64,000 nt of DNA. Source: Myxococcus dinghuensis (GTDB lineage: Bacteria > Myxococcota > Myxococcia > Myxococcales > Myxococcaceae). Shown in pieces: positions 17,979-30,201 of this stretch (positions within the stretch are counted from its first letter, which is position 1; every line of letters starts with the position of its first letter). The stretch covers positions 1-64,000 of the forward strand of contig NZ_JAKCFB010000015.1 of NCBI RefSeq assembly GCF_024198235.1. Direction: 5' to 3'. The translations under genes and the position numbers were made by a program. A model generated the notes under the pieces. It saw only the letters and a program-made list of their open reading frames with translations. It ran no database searches and had not been told where the DNA came from.

Positions 17979-17996
17979 CCCGGTCCCCAAGCCGCT

Positions 17997-18068
17997 GGCG
18001 CCATAGCCAAGTGGTAAGGCAAAGGTCTGCAAAACCTTCATTCCCCGGTTCGAATCCGGGTGGCGCCT
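17997..18068 (+). tRNA. tRNA-Cys (anticodon GCA)
   Basis: The acceptor GGCGCCA pairs with TGGCGCC, the anticodon loop CTGCAAA is closed by AAGGT/ACCTT, and the T arm contains GGTTCGAATCC. The discriminator is T, as expected for tRNA-Cys. The CCA tail is not encoded (the next bases are CTG). It has its own promoter and terminator. Confidence 0.97.
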
Positions 18069-18077
18069 CTGAAAGAA

Positions 18078-18124
18078 AAGGCCCGATGCGGAGAGTCGCT
18101 CCGCATCGGGCCTTCTCTTTTTCA
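18078..18124 (+). terminator. Rho-independent terminator after tRNA-Cys
   Basis: A perfect 16-base-pair stem (18078-18093 with 18099-18114; loop AGTCG) is followed by a T-rich run (CTCTTTTTC). It terminates the tRNA-Cys transcript, and its 5' A-rich flank may also let it act on the opposite-strand gene ending at 18151. Confidence 0.85.
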
Positions 18125-18150
18125 CGGGTCGATTCCGAGGCAGGGGCGCT

Positions 18151-19812
18151 TCAGCAGCCCAGCTCGACGGCGCCGATCTCCGGGGCCGCGCCGCAGAACG
18201 GCAGGCCCACGTCGACGCCCTTGTCCACGGCGAGGGCGCCGGGGCTGAAGCCCTCGCCCAGGTCGGCGGAGCCGCTGGCGGACGAGGTGTCACCGGCGCT
18301 GGACATGAACTGGTCCACGGCCATCACCACCCCGTCCTTCTTGCACTGACCGCCGGCCGACAGGAGGTTGTGGCCCAGCTTCAGGCCCGGCGCCTGCCCC
18401 CCCATGTCGATGGCGACGGGGGCGTCGAGGATGTTGTTGCGGATGACCGGGCTCTGCGTGGCGCCGCCCGTGCCGTGGCCCATGATGAGGGCTGAGTTGG
18501 CGCGGGTGATGGTGTTGTTGACGACGATGGTCCCCTTGGAGTTCTCCAGGCGGATGCCCGTGCCCTCGCCCCCACCGGCGCTGGTGATGTCGTGGATGCG
18601 GTTGCGGCGGATGACGATGCCGGAGGGGACCGGCCCCTCGTGGTTGCCACCGACGGAGATGCCCTTGGCGCCGTCGTAGATTTCGTTGTCCTCCACCATC
18701 ACGTTGCTGGCGGAGTAGTGGACCACGACGACGTCGCCCTTGGCGGTGCTGGTGGGCCGGAACTGGTGCATCCGGTTGTTGCGGACGACCACGCCGTAGC
18801 ACGTCTTGATGTCCACCGCGTTCTCGCGGTTGGCGTAGAAGTGGTTGTTCTCCACCAGCAGCCCGTCCGCCGGCGGCAGCGAGCTGAAGCCCTCGGGCCC
18901 CAGACACTGCACGGAGTCACCCGAGTTGTCGTGGACGTCGTTGTTGCGGACGGTGATGTTCTTGGACGTGGGCTGCACGACGATGCCGTGCGAGTCCTTG
19001 TTGCCGGTGGTCCGCACGAAGTTGTGGATGTGGTTGTTCTCGATGATGGCGCCGGTGGCCTTGTTGAAGGTCGTCACGCCCGCGCCGCCACCGCCGTGGT
19101 GCAGTTCCGAGTTCGCCAGCGTGGAGCCCGCGACGTTGCCCTCGAAGGCGACGCCGAAGATGTTCTGGCCCTGCACGTCCAGATTGAACCCGTCGATGAT
19201 CCAATGCGGCCGACGGACCTGCACGAGCGCGCCGGAACCACCGCCCGGGATGACGCGGGGGCTGCCCTCGCCCTGGAGGGTGATGGGCTTGCCGTCGCTG
19301 CCCGCCTTCGCGTTGGCGCCGATGACGATGCGCTCGGGATAGGTGCCGGCCTTCACGCGGATGACCTCGCCCGGGCCCGCGCGGCCGATGGCCGCGGAGA
19401 GGGTCTTCAGCGGCTGGGCGTCGCTGCCGTCACCGGAGTCGTTGCCGGAGCGGCTCACCACCCACTCGCGGGAGTAGGACGGCGTGGCCGCGGCCGACAG
19501 GGCCTTGGCATGGATGCCCGGCTGGGGGGACGGCGTGACGATGGCCGCATGGTCGGCGTGCGAGGGAAGAGACGCGACGGGCGTGTCCGGCACGGGCTGC
19601 ACGCCGATGGGCGGCAGGGTGCCCGTGGCGTTCGCGGGCGCGGCGTCGGCGCCAGCGGCCGGAGCGGCGGGGGCGGGCGCGGCGGCCGGGGGCGTGGTGG
19701 GCAGGTCGATGTTGCCCAGGAACGGCAGGTTCACGTTCGCGCCGTGGGCGGCGGTCGCACCGAGAACGAACAAGCTGGCGGCCAGCGCGGCCTTCGGAGT
19801 CTTCAACGTCAA
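18151..19812 (-). CDS. Secreted right-handed parallel beta-helix protein
   Basis: The protein has about 553 residues. A signal peptide (LAASLFVLGATAAHG) is followed by a Pro/Ala-rich linker (about 35-85), then WVVSRSGNDSGDGSDAQPLKT, the entry motif of DUF1565/pectate-lyase-like proteins, and many right-handed beta-helix rungs with N-N-x-(I/V) ladders. Such folds bind or cleave polysaccharides, but no catalytic triad can be assigned. TTG at 19812 is taken as the start because GAGGAGG lies seven bases upstream; an ATG at 19836 would place that ribosome binding site inside the coding region. Confidence 0.8.
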   Translation of the reverse strand: MTLKTPKAALAASLFVLGATAAHGANVNLPFLGNIDLPTTPPAAAPAPAAPAAGADAAPANATGTLPPIGVQPVPDTPVASLPSHADHAAIVTPSPQPGIHAKALSAAATPSYSREWVVSRSGNDSGDGSDAQPLKTLSAAIGRAGPGEVIRVKAGTYPERIVIGANAKAGSDGKPITLQGEGSPRVIPGGGSGALVQVRRPHWIIDGFNLDVQGQNIFGVAFEGNVAGSTLANSELHHGGGGAGVTTFNKATGAIIENNHIHNFVRTTGNKDSHGIVVQPTSKNITVRNNDVHDNSGDSVQCLGPEGFSSLPPADGLLVENNHFYANRENAVDIKTCYGVVVRNNRMHQFRPTSTAKGDVVVVHYSASNVMVEDNEIYDGAKGISVGGNHEGPVPSGIVIRRNRIHDITSAGGGEGTGIRLENSKGTIVVNNTITRANSALIMGHGTGGATQSPVIRNNILDAPVAIDMGGQAPGLKLGHNLLSAGGQCKKDGVVMAVDQFMSSAGDTSSASGSADLGEGFSPGALAVDKGVDVGLPFCGAAPEIGAVELGC

Positions 19813-19944
19813 GCAGTTGCCTCCTCGAAATCGCATGAGCGGTTGGAACGCCCACCGCGCCGGGGTCTATTCGCCGGACGACAAGTGGGGGCGGGCGGAG
19901 CGCCGGGCGACCGGTCCGTGACAGGCCCCTCCCTGGCGGGTACG

Positions 19945-21753
19945 GTGACGCCCCCCGTGCGCACCGCCGTCCCGCTCCTGCTCTCCGCCCTGCTCGCCAC
20001 CGCCTGCGCGAGCCCGAAGACCCCGTCCAGCGCGGAGCCTCCTCCCGTGGCCATGCCGGTGGCGGGCCCCGTGGACGCGGGCACTCCCGCCGCGCCCGGC
20101 GAGGACGGCGGGAGCGCGGACGCGGGCACCGACACGTCCGGCGCCGCCCTGGACCTGCCGCCCGCGCCCGGAGAGGACCCGCTGGCCCAGGGCATCCCGG
20201 GCCCGGGCGACCTCAAGCGCCTGGACTTCCGCGGCGGCGAGCCCCGCCTGCCCATCCGGCTGATGGAGGGACGGCGCGAGGTGACGTTCTCGCCGCGGGG
20301 CCGCATGCGGATGCGCTTCGGCGGCGCCGGGGACCGGGTGCTGGACGCGGCCTCCGGGACGCGTTGGACCGTGCGCGTGACGCAAGGGGAGCCCGCGGCG
20401 CTGCTGGCGCGCGTGCAGTTGGCGGAGTTCCGGTTCGCGGACCGCGAGGGGCTGGCCGCGGCGCAGGAGGAGTGGCGCGCGCGGGGGCTGGCGGTGCGGA
20501 CACACGTGCTGGGCGCGGTGTACGGCATCGCGGGGAAGGTCATCGACAACCGGCGCGTGCTGCTGCTGGTGGACGAGGCGCACTCCGTCGAGGACGCGGC
20601 GAAGGGCCAAGCGGAGCTGCTGCGCACGTTCGGCGTGCGGACCAACCTCTTCGAGGAGGTGCGCCAGCCGGCGCGCGCCATCCTGGAGGTGCGCGACGAG
20701 TCCGGCGCGGTGGTGGGCCTGGCGCAGGATCGGCTCGACGCGGAGACGCCGGACGGCGCGGGCTTCGACGTGCGGCAGGTGGAGTACGGCGTGGGCTACG
20801 ACTTCCACGGCTTCGAGGACCGCACCTTCCGGGGCGCGCTCCAACTGGTGGTGGACCGCGCCGGGCTCCTGGCGGTGGTGAACGTGGTGCCGCTGGAGGA
20901 CCTGCTCAAGGGGCTCGTCCCGGCGGAGATCTTCGCCCGGGCCCACCCGGAGGCCCTCAAGGCCCAGGCCGTCACCGCGCGGGGCGAGGTGCTGGCGAAG
21001 GTGGGCATCAAGCACCTGGCGGACCCGTACCTGCTCTGCGCGGAGCAGCACTGCGCGGTGTACCGGGGACGCACGGGCGAGGCGGCCAGCACGACGGCGG
21101 CCGTGGAGGCGACGCGGGGCGAGGCCCTGTTCGGCGTGGGCGGCCGGCTGGTGGACTCCGTCTACAGCGCGGTGTGCGGGGGCCACACGGAGGACAACGA
21201 CATCGTCTGGGGCGGCCCCCCGGACCCGAACCTCCGCGGACGACCGGACACGCTGGACCCCTCCGCGCCGGACCTGGACCCCTCACGCCTGGAGGCCTGG
21301 CTGGCCGCCCCCTCGCCGCGGGCCGCCTGTCGGATGTCCAGCTTCGCCCAGCCGAGCAAGTTCCGCTGGGAGAAGCGTTTCACGGCGGGTCAGGTGGACG
21401 CACTGACGGCGAAGCTGGGGGTGGGACGCGTCCAGGCGATGAGCCTGGGTGAGCGGGGGGTCTCCGGCCGAGCGCGGGTACTCTCCGTGTCCGGGGACCA
21501 GGGCGCCACCCAGGTGCGCGGCGAGCTGAACATCCGCCGCCTCTTCGGGATGCTCAACAGCAGCATGGCGGTCGTGGAGGCCGAGCGGGACACCGAGGGA
21601 CGGCCCACACACTGGGTTTTCCGTGGCGGAGGCTGGGGCCACGGAGTAGGCATGTGCCAGAATGGAGCTATCGGTCGGGCGGAGGCTGGCCAGCGCTACC
21701 AGGACATCCTCCGGCACTACTTCAATGGCGCGGAAGTGGCCCCCATCTATTGA
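19945..21753 (+). CDS. SpoIID/LytB-domain lipoprotein
   Basis: The protein has about 602 residues with a lipoprotein signal ending LLATAC. A Pro/Ala-rich linker is followed by a SpoIID core that includes VPLEDLLKGLVPAE, the region around EALKAQAVTARGEVL, and the C-terminal GWGHGVGMCQNGAIGRA. SpoIID proteins are lytic transglycosylases on denuded peptidoglycan; a role in cell-wall remodelling at the outer membrane is inferred. The start is uncertain: GTG 19945 is used, but GTG 19918 and GTG 19957 are in frame. The gene is divergent from the beta-helix gene. Confidence 0.82.
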   Translation: MTPPVRTAVPLLLSALLATACASPKTPSSAEPPPVAMPVAGPVDAGTPAAPGEDGGSADAGTDTSGAALDLPPAPGEDPLAQGIPGPGDLKRLDFRGGEPRLPIRLMEGRREVTFSPRGRMRMRFGGAGDRVLDAASGTRWTVRVTQGEPAALLARVQLAEFRFADREGLAAAQEEWRARGLAVRTHVLGAVYGIAGKVIDNRRVLLLVDEAHSVEDAAKGQAELLRTFGVRTNLFEEVRQPARAILEVRDESGAVVGLAQDRLDAETPDGAGFDVRQVEYGVGYDFHGFEDRTFRGALQLVVDRAGLLAVVNVVPLEDLLKGLVPAEIFARAHPEALKAQAVTARGEVLAKVGIKHLADPYLLCAEQHCAVYRGRTGEAASTTAAVEATRGEALFGVGGRLVDSVYSAVCGGHTEDNDIVWGGPPDPNLRGRPDTLDPSAPDLDPSRLEAWLAAPSPRAACRMSSFAQPSKFRWEKRFTAGQVDALTAKLGVGRVQAMSLGERGVSGRARVLSVSGDQGATQVRGELNIRRLFGMLNSSMAVVEAERDTEGRPTHWVFRGGGWGHGVGMCQNGAIGRAEAGQRYQDILRHYFNGAEVAPIY

Positions 21754-21874
21754 GGTCCAGCGGGGGGCGCGCCTGCTGAGCAGTACACGTCTCGTGAATG
21801 CCCTCCCCTGTCCTGCTGTTGTGTGCCGAACGGGTCGGGACTAGCCCGCCGCCTCGGAGGTTTATCATCGCGCC

Positions 21875-23113
21875 GTGAGCACGGGTTCTTCTCACACAGA
21901 CTGGCGCCGCAAGCGGCGGCGAGGCTCCCCCTGGCGCGTGGTCGCAGCGGTGGCGCTCGCCCTCTTGCTGCACGCCGTCTATCTGGGCGCGGTGTTGCTC
22001 ACCGGTGCGCTGTCCCCCGCCTCCCGCGACCACAAGGACGTCACCCGTCCTCCCACCTCCGTGGCGGTCCGGCCCCTGACGGCCGACCAGTGGGCGCGCA
22101 ACCGGGGCAAGGCGTCGCCGCAGACGCAGCCCCGCCCCTCCGAGCGCCCCCGCGTCGAGGAGAAGAAGGAAGAGAAGAAGGAGGAGAAGCTGGAGGGCCA
22201 GGTGGTGGACCTGGCCCCGGGCAACGAGCAGAAGGCCCCGGACGCCAAGTACCTGGCGGAGCACGACAACCGGGTGGAGAAGGAGACGCGCGCCCGCGAG
22301 CAGACCCCCTTCTACCGAAACGCCATGCCCCAGCGGACCGCGCCCCAGGAGCAGAAGGGGGCGAGCGCGCAGCCCCAGGCGCCGCGCACGGGGGGCAACA
22401 ACGGGCTGGGCAACGACGACAAGCCCGCCTCGGAGAGCACCCAGAAGTTCGCCTTCGAGATGCCGGACATCCACCGCAAGGACGAGGTGAAGGTGAAGTC
22501 GGACCCCACCACGCCGGGCGGGGTGGCGGTGCGCAACCAGAACGAGAGCGACGAGATGACGGGCAACTCGAAGCGCCTGCGCATCCAGCCCGGCCAGGGC
22601 GACGAGGAGGCGGGTTCCTCGGGCCGCGTGGGTTCGCCGGGCATCGCCGCGCTCATGCCGTCGCAGGCGGCCATGGACAAGGTCCTGGGCGCCGCGCCCA
22701 ACGACCACCTGCGCGACGTGGACGAGGGCGACCAGACGCTGCTCAACTCCCGCGAGTGGAAGTACGCCAGCTTCTTCAACCGCGTGAAGCAGAGCGTGGG
22801 CATGCACTGGAACCCGAACGACCAGCTCCAGCGCAGGGACCCCACCGGCTCCATGTACTCCGGCAAGGACCGGTACACGCTGTTGGAGATCACCCTCGAC
22901 GAGAAGGGGCGCATCACCGACATCCAGGTGGAGAAGAGCAGCGGCCTGGACTTCCTGGACCTGGAGGCGGTGTCCTCGTTCCAGCGCGCGCAGCCCTTCC
23001 CCAACCCGCCAGCGGGGCTGCTCAGCGACGACTCCAAGGTGAAGTTCTCCTTCGGCTTCTTCATGGAGTTCGGCGGTGGTCCGCGGATGCGGTTGTTCCG
23101 GCAGCCCAACTGA
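21875..23113 (+). CDS. TonB-like membrane-anchored protein with a TonB C-terminal domain
   Basis: The 412-residue protein has a short basic cytoplasmic tail, one membrane helix (about 20-43) and a long disordered linker with EEKKEEKKEEK (about 90-100). The last 110 residues (WKYASFFNRVKQSVGMHW onward) form a TonB C-terminal domain. TonB proteins pass inner-membrane energy to outer-membrane receptors; in myxobacteria many paralogues exist and the partner is unknown. No ExbB/ExbD gene is nearby. Translation starts at GTG 21875 with GGAGG 14 bases upstream. Confidence 0.8.
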   Translation: MSTGSSHTDWRRKRRRGSPWRVVAAVALALLLHAVYLGAVLLTGALSPASRDHKDVTRPPTSVAVRPLTADQWARNRGKASPQTQPRPSERPRVEEKKEEKKEEKLEGQVVDLAPGNEQKAPDAKYLAEHDNRVEKETRAREQTPFYRNAMPQRTAPQEQKGASAQPQAPRTGGNNGLGNDDKPASESTQKFAFEMPDIHRKDEVKVKSDPTTPGGVAVRNQNESDEMTGNSKRLRIQPGQGDEEAGSSGRVGSPGIAALMPSQAAMDKVLGAAPNDHLRDVDEGDQTLLNSREWKYASFFNRVKQSVGMHWNPNDQLQRRDPTGSMYSGKDRYTLLEITLDEKGRITDIQVEKSSGLDFLDLEAVSSFQRAQPFPNPPAGLLSDDSKVKFSFGFFMEFGGGPRMRLFRQPN

Positions 23114-23183
23114 CGTCCAGTGATTCACGCGAGACGCCACGAGGTCTCGCGACCGGGCGCGCTTCCCGTTAGGGTGGCGCGAC

Positions 23184-24116
23184 GTGGAAACCTCCCCCGC
23201 CGACAGGACCGCCGCGCTGCAGCAGCGCAACCAGCGCATCCGCTTCGTGCTGTTCGCCATCCTCCTGGCGAACTGGTTCGTGGCCGGGGCGAAGCTCATC
23301 TTCGGGTTCATGAGCCAGTCGGCCGCGGTGACGGCGGACGGGCTGCACTCGTTCATCGACGGCAGCTCCAACGTGCTGGGGCTGGTGGCCATGGGCGTGG
23401 CGTCGCGGCCCGCGGACGACGACCACCCCTACGGCCACGGCAAGTTCGAGGCGCTCGCGTCGCTGGGCATCGGCGCGATGATCGGCATCGGCATGTTGGA
23501 GCTGGGGCGCATGGCGCTCGACTCCCTGATGCATGACCGGCACGCGGAGGTGACGCCCGCCATGGCCGGCGTCATGGTGGTCACCCTGGTCATCAACCTG
23601 GTGGTGACCCGCGTGGAGCGCCACTACGGCGAGCGCTACAAGAGCACCCTGCTCCTGGCGGACGCGAGCCACACGCTGTCGGACGTCTTCGTCACCATCG
23701 CGGTGCTGGCCTCGCTGGGGCTCGTCGCGCTGGGCTATCCCAAGGCGGACGGCGTGGTGGCGTTGGTGGTGATGGTGTTCGTGGCGTGGGTGGCCTACGG
23801 CATCGTCCGGCAGGCGGTGGGCATCCTCTCCGACACCGCGCGCCTGGACGCCGCGCAGGTGGCGCAGCACACCATGGCCGTGTCGGGCGTGCGCAGCTGC
23901 CGCGACGTGCGCAGCCGGGGCATGGAGGAGAGCGTCTACGTCGACCTGAAGATCGAGGTCGACCCGGAGCTCACCACCGCCCAGGCCCACGAGGTGGCGG
24001 ACCGCGTGGAGCGCACCCTCCACGCCGCCTACCCGCAGGTGGTGGACGTGGTGGTCCACGTCGAGCCCGAGCACGCCCCCCCCGCGCGCGCGGACGTCAG
24101 CCCCCACCCGGGCTGA
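23184..24116 (+). CDS. Cation diffusion facilitator (divalent metal efflux)
   Basis: The protein has 310 residues with about six membrane helices and a cytoplasmic C-terminal domain from residue 215. Transport-site residues are H55/D59 (DGLHSFID) and H163/D167 (DASHTLSD), the HD-HD arrangement that usually favours zinc. A histidine-containing loop HPYGHGK is at 81-87. GTG start at 23184. It stands alone, with no obvious metal-responsive regulator beside it. Confidence 0.9.
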   Translation: METSPADRTAALQQRNQRIRFVLFAILLANWFVAGAKLIFGFMSQSAAVTADGLHSFIDGSSNVLGLVAMGVASRPADDDHPYGHGKFEALASLGIGAMIGIGMLELGRMALDSLMHDRHAEVTPAMAGVMVVTLVINLVVTRVERHYGERYKSTLLLADASHTLSDVFVTIAVLASLGLVALGYPKADGVVALVVMVFVAWVAYGIVRQAVGILSDTARLDAAQVAQHTMAVSGVRSCRDVRSRGMEESVYVDLKIEVDPELTTAQAHEVADRVERTLHAAYPQVVDVVVHVEPEHAPPARADVSPHPG

Positions 24117-24183
24117 GCGCGCGCCCCGGACGCAGCACGAGGTCCCCGGGCCCCGCGCCCTGCCCCGCGCGGTCCCATGAAGA

Positions 24184-24214
24184 AGGGCCGCCTCCCCAGG
24201 TGGGAGACGGCCCT
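24184..24214. terminator. Terminator hairpin between the metal carrier and gcvP
   Basis: AGGGCCG-C-CTCCC (24184-24196) pairs with GGGAG-A-CGGCCCT (24202-24214) with one central mismatch. It lies between two convergent genes and can stop transcription from both. Confidence 0.6.
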
Positions 24215-24237
24215 CGAACGGCACCGACGGGCGCGAC

Positions 24238-27150
<2,913 letters not shown>

Positions 27151-27238
27151 GGCGGTGGTGGCTCGCGAGCGACCCGCTGACGACCGGGTCGGAAAATTCG
27201 AGGACCGTCACTAACAACGGTCCCGCGGCGCTTCACTC

Positions 27239-27625
27239 TCAGGCGGACTCGAGCAGCTTGGCGTACGCGGCGGCGGACAGGAGCGAGTCCAGTTGCTTGG
27301 TATCCGAGGGGGCGATCTTGATGAGCCAGCCGTCGCCGTAGGGGTCGGCGTTGACGTCCTCGGGGCTGGACTCCAGCTCCGGGTTGACCTCCAGCACCTT
27401 GCCGGAGATGGGCGCGAACAGCTCGGAGACGGCCTTGACGGACTCGACGGTGCCGAAGGGCTGGCCCTCGGTGACGGTGGCGCCCACCTTGGGCAGCTCC
27501 ACGTAGACGACGTCACCGAGCGTGTTCTGGGCGTGGTCGGTGATGCCGACCGTGACCTTGTCGCTCTCGACGCGGGCCCACTCGTGCTCCTTGGTGTACT
27601 TCAGATCGCTGGGAATGTTGGACAT
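27239..27625 (-). CDS. gcvH: Glycine cleavage system H protein
   Basis: The 128-residue carrier has the lipoylation site K64 in VESVKAVSEL and the conserved KYTKEHEWARVE near the N terminus. It carries the aminomethyl group between P and T proteins and electrons to the L protein. It lies 38 bases after gcvT with GAGGAGC upstream of ATG 27625. An in-frame open stretch upstream to 28135 overlaps gcvT and is not used. Confidence 0.96.
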   Translation of the reverse strand: MSNIPSDLKYTKEHEWARVESDKVTVGITDHAQNTLGDVVYVELPKVGATVTEGQPFGTVESVKAVSELFAPISGKVLEVNPELESSPEDVNADPYGDGWLIKIAPSDTKQLDSLLSAAAYAKLLESA

Positions 27626-27663
27626 GGGGTGCTCCTCTGAAACACAGGGGGACGACAGGGGCT

Positions 27664-28749
27664 TCAGGGCTTCTTGTAGAACGGCGTCTTCACCACCACG
27701 GCGGGCACCGCGCGGCCCCGGATGTCCACGTCGAAGGTGGACCCCTCGGAGGAAAGCTCCGCGGGCACGTACCCGATGCCGATGGCCTTCTTGCCGAGCG
27801 AGGGCGCGGCGGTGCCGCTGGTCACCTCGCCCACCGGGCGGCCGTCCTTGTGGATGGCGTAGCCGTGGCGGGGGATGCCCGCGCCCGTCAGCTCGAAGCC
27901 CACCAGCTTGCGCTTCACGCCCGCGGCCTTCTGCGCGACCAGCGCCTCCTTGCCGATGAACGCCGGCTTGTCGAGCTTGACGATCCACCCCAGGCCCGCC
28001 TCCAGCGCGGTGTGGGTGTCGTCGATGTCGTTGCCGTAGAGCGCGTACTTCATCTCCGTGCGCAGGCTGTCGCGCGCGCCCAGGCCACACGGCTTGACGC
28101 CGTCCTGCTGGCCCTCGGTGAGCAGCGCGTTCCACAGCGCCACCGCGTCACCCGGGGCGCAGTACAGCTCGAAGCCGTCCTCGCCCGTGTAGCCGGTGCG
28201 GGAGATGATGGCGCGCACGCCGGCGACCTCGCCCTCGGCGAAGCGGTAGGTGCCGATCTTCGACAGGTCGATCCGGGTCAGCCGCTGCACCAGGCCGGCT
28301 GCCTTGGGTCCCTGTACGGCGATCTGCGCGAACTCCTCGCCGCGGTCCACCGGGGTGCCCCCCTTGGCGTGGGCCTTCATCCACGCGAAGTCCTTCTCGC
28401 GGTTGCTGGCGTTGACGCAGATGAGGATGCGCTCGGGGCTGAAGCGGTAGGCGACGATGTCGTCCACGAAGCCCCCCTGCTCGTTGAGCAGCCCCGCATA
28501 GACGGCCTGGCCGTCCGCGATGCGGGCCAGGTCGTTGGAGATGAGAGCATTGACCGTCTCGAGGGCGCCCGGGCCGGAGAACTCGATCTCCCCCATGTGC
28601 GAGACGTCGAACAAGCCGACGGCGTTGCGCACGGCCTCGTGCTCGGCGATGAGGGAGGAGTACTGCACGGGCATGTCCCAGCCCGCGAAGTCGACCATCC
28701 GAGCGCCCAGCGCGCGGTGTGCCTCGTTGAGGGGCGTACGCCGGGTCAT
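27664..28749 (-). CDS. gcvT: Aminomethyltransferase, glycine cleavage T protein
   Basis: The 361 residues match Gcv[17 protein letters not shown] near residue 50, the folate-binding region [10 protein letters not shown], and a C-terminal domain ending KTPFYKK. It transfers the methylene group from GcvH to tetrahydrofolate. It is the first gene of the operon, preceded by a plausible promoter on the same strand. No lipoamide dehydrogenase gene is in the window. Confidence 0.96.
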   Translation of the reverse strand: MTRRTPLNEAHRALGARMVDFAGWDMPVQYSSLIAEHEAVRNAVGLFDVSHMGEIEFSGPGALETVNALISNDLARIADGQAVYAGLLNEQGGFVDDIVAYRFSPERILICVNASNREKDFAWMKAHAKGGTPVDRGEEFAQIAVQGPKAAGLVQRLTRIDLSKIGTYRFAEGEVAGVRAIISRTGYTGEDGFELYCAPGDAVALWNALLTEGQQDGVKPCGLGARDSLRTEMKYALYGNDIDDTHTALEAGLGWIVKLDKPAFIGKEALVAQKAAGVKRKLVGFELTGAGIPRHGYAIHKDGRPVGEVTSGTAAPSLGKKAIGIGYVPAELSSEGSTFDVDIRGRAVPAVVVKTPFYKKP

Positions 28750-28783
28750 CGTCTTCTCCTGAAGGGGGTTGAAAACGGCGCGG

Positions 28784-28811
28784 ACTATAGCCGCGCACCT
28801 TCACCGATCAA
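28784..28811 (-). promoter_or_regulatory. Candidate promoter of gcvTHP
   Basis: On the minus strand TTGATC (28811-28806), a 16-base spacer and TATAGT (28789-28784) lie 35 bases before the gcvT start. The whole divergent gcvT-metF intergenic region is only 94 bases, leaving no room for a glycine riboswitch. Confidence 0.5.
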
Positions 28812-28843
28812 GGCCGACGCGGACCGTCTACACTGGGCCGGAC

Positions 28844-29716
28844 ATGAAGATTCGTAATCGGCTGAATCCGTCCAACCCCTGTTTCTCGTTCGAGTTCTTC
28901 CCGCCGAAGACGGACGAGGGCGTGGCCAACCTGCTCCGGACGCTGGAGGACCTGGCGCCGCTGGAGCCGGGGTTCGTGTCCGTGACGTACGGCGCCGGAG
29001 GGAGCACGCGCGACCGGACGGTGGAGCTGGTCAGCCGCATCAAGGCGCAGACGGGCATCGAGGCCATGGCCCACCTGACGTGCGTGGGCCACACGCGCGA
29101 GGAGCTGCGGGACCTGCTGCAGCGGCTGGCGGCGGCGAAGGTGGAGAACGTCCTGGTGCTGCGCGGCGACCCGCCGCTGGGCGAGAAGACGTTCGTCCCG
29201 GCCCAGGGCGGCTTCGCCTACGCGTCGGAGCTGGTGCAATTCATCCGAGAAGAGGATTTCACCTTCTGCCTGGGGGGTGCGTGCTATCCCGAGGGGCACG
29301 TGGAGACGGCCTCGCGCGACGACGACCTGCGTCATCTCAAGGCGAAGGTGGACGAGGGGCTGGACTTCGTGGTGACCCAGCTCTTCTTCGACAACGCGTT
29401 CTACTTCGACTTCGTGGAGCGGGCCCGGCGCGCGGGCATCAACGTCCCCATCGTCCCCGGCATCATGCCCATCACCAACTACGAGCAGGTGCAGCGCTTC
29501 ACGCGCATGTGCGGAGCCACGGTGCCCATGCGCCTGGGGCTGCAGCTCGAGCGGGTGAAGGACCAGCCGGACGCGCTGGTGCAACTGGGCGTGGCGCACG
29601 CCACGGTGCAGTGCATGGAGCTGCTGTCGCGCGGCGTGCCCGGCATCCATTTCTACACGCTCAACAAATCCCCGGCGACGCGGATGATCGTGAGCGCACT
29701 GAGAGCCCGTACATGA
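28844..29716 (+). CDS. metF: 5,10-Methylenetetrahydrofolate reductase
   Basis: The 290-residue flavoprotein is a standard bacterial MetF. It begins PCFSFEFFPPKTDEG, and has SVTYGAGGSTRDRT, VLRGDPP and the motif VVTQLFFDN typical of the family. It reduces methylene-THF to methyl-THF for methionine synthesis. It is divergent from the glycine cleavage operon that makes its substrate. The start at 28844 is supported by family alignment; an in-frame extension to 28769 is not. Confidence 0.94.
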   Translation: MKIRNRLNPSNPCFSFEFFPPKTDEGVANLLRTLEDLAPLEPGFVSVTYGAGGSTRDRTVELVSRIKAQTGIEAMAHLTCVGHTREELRDLLQRLAAAKVENVLVLRGDPPLGEKTFVPAQGGFAYASELVQFIREEDFTFCLGGACYPEGHVETASRDDDLRHLKAKVDEGLDFVVTQLFFDNAFYFDFVERARRAGINVPIVPGIMPITNYEQVQRFTRMCGATVPMRLGLQLERVKDQPDALVQLGVAHATVQCMELLSRGVPGIHFYTLNKSPATRMIVSALRART

Positions 29717-30132
29717 GCGGTCCTGGAATCCACCTGCCCCCGGAAGATCCTCGCACGAAGGTCGTCGAGATGATCCGGGCCCCGGCCTTCTTCCTGCTGT
29801 GCTCCGGGGTGTTGAACGTCCTCTTCAACCTCATCGGCTTCGTGCTCGCGGCCCTCAAGGTGACCTCGCCGCTGGCGCCCCAGGGCGCCGCCGCGACGCT
29901 GGACCTTTCGCCGGGGCTGGCGCTGATGCTGCTGGTGGGCGTCCTGTGCGGCGTGCTGTCCGCCTGGGGCGCGATGAGCGCGCTGAACCTCAAGGGCTAC
30001 GGCCTGGCGACGGTGGGCGGCATCACCGCGCTCTACATCCTGTCGCCCGCCTGCGTCGTCGGCGTGCCGGTGGCCATCTGGATGCTCTTCACGCTGCGCC
30101 GCGACGGCGTGCGCGAGGCCTTCCGGAGCTGA
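29713..30132 (+). CDS. Small membrane protein of unknown function
   Basis: The 139-residue protein has three or four hydrophobic helices (AFFLLCSGVLNVLFNLIGFV, LALMLLVGVLCGVLSAWGAM and LATVGGITALYILSPACVVG). Its ATG overlaps the metF stop (ATGA), which implies translational coupling. I do not recognise the family. Confidence 0.75.
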   Translation: MSGPGIHLPPEDPRTKVVEMIRAPAFFLLCSGVLNVLFNLIGFVLAALKVTSPLAPQGAAATLDLSPGLALMLLVGVLCGVLSAWGAMSALNLKGYGLATVGGITALYILSPACVVGVPVAIWMLFTLRRDGVREAFRS

Positions 30133-30201
30133 AACGCCCGCCGCGCCAATCCCTCGCATGCGGGCCCCCCGGCGCCCGCGCGGCGCCACCGCGCGGGTCT
30201 G

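Noticed and set aside
18592..19920. Upstream part of a long plus-strand frame running into the SpoIID-like gene
   Set aside because: This part is antisense to the beta-helix gene and His/Val/Asp-rich. Coding character starts only at the lipoprotein signal near 19945.
28750..28843. Glycine riboswitch upstream of gcvT
   Set aside because: The divergent gap to metF is only 94 bases and holds promoter elements; a tandem glycine aptamer would not fit.
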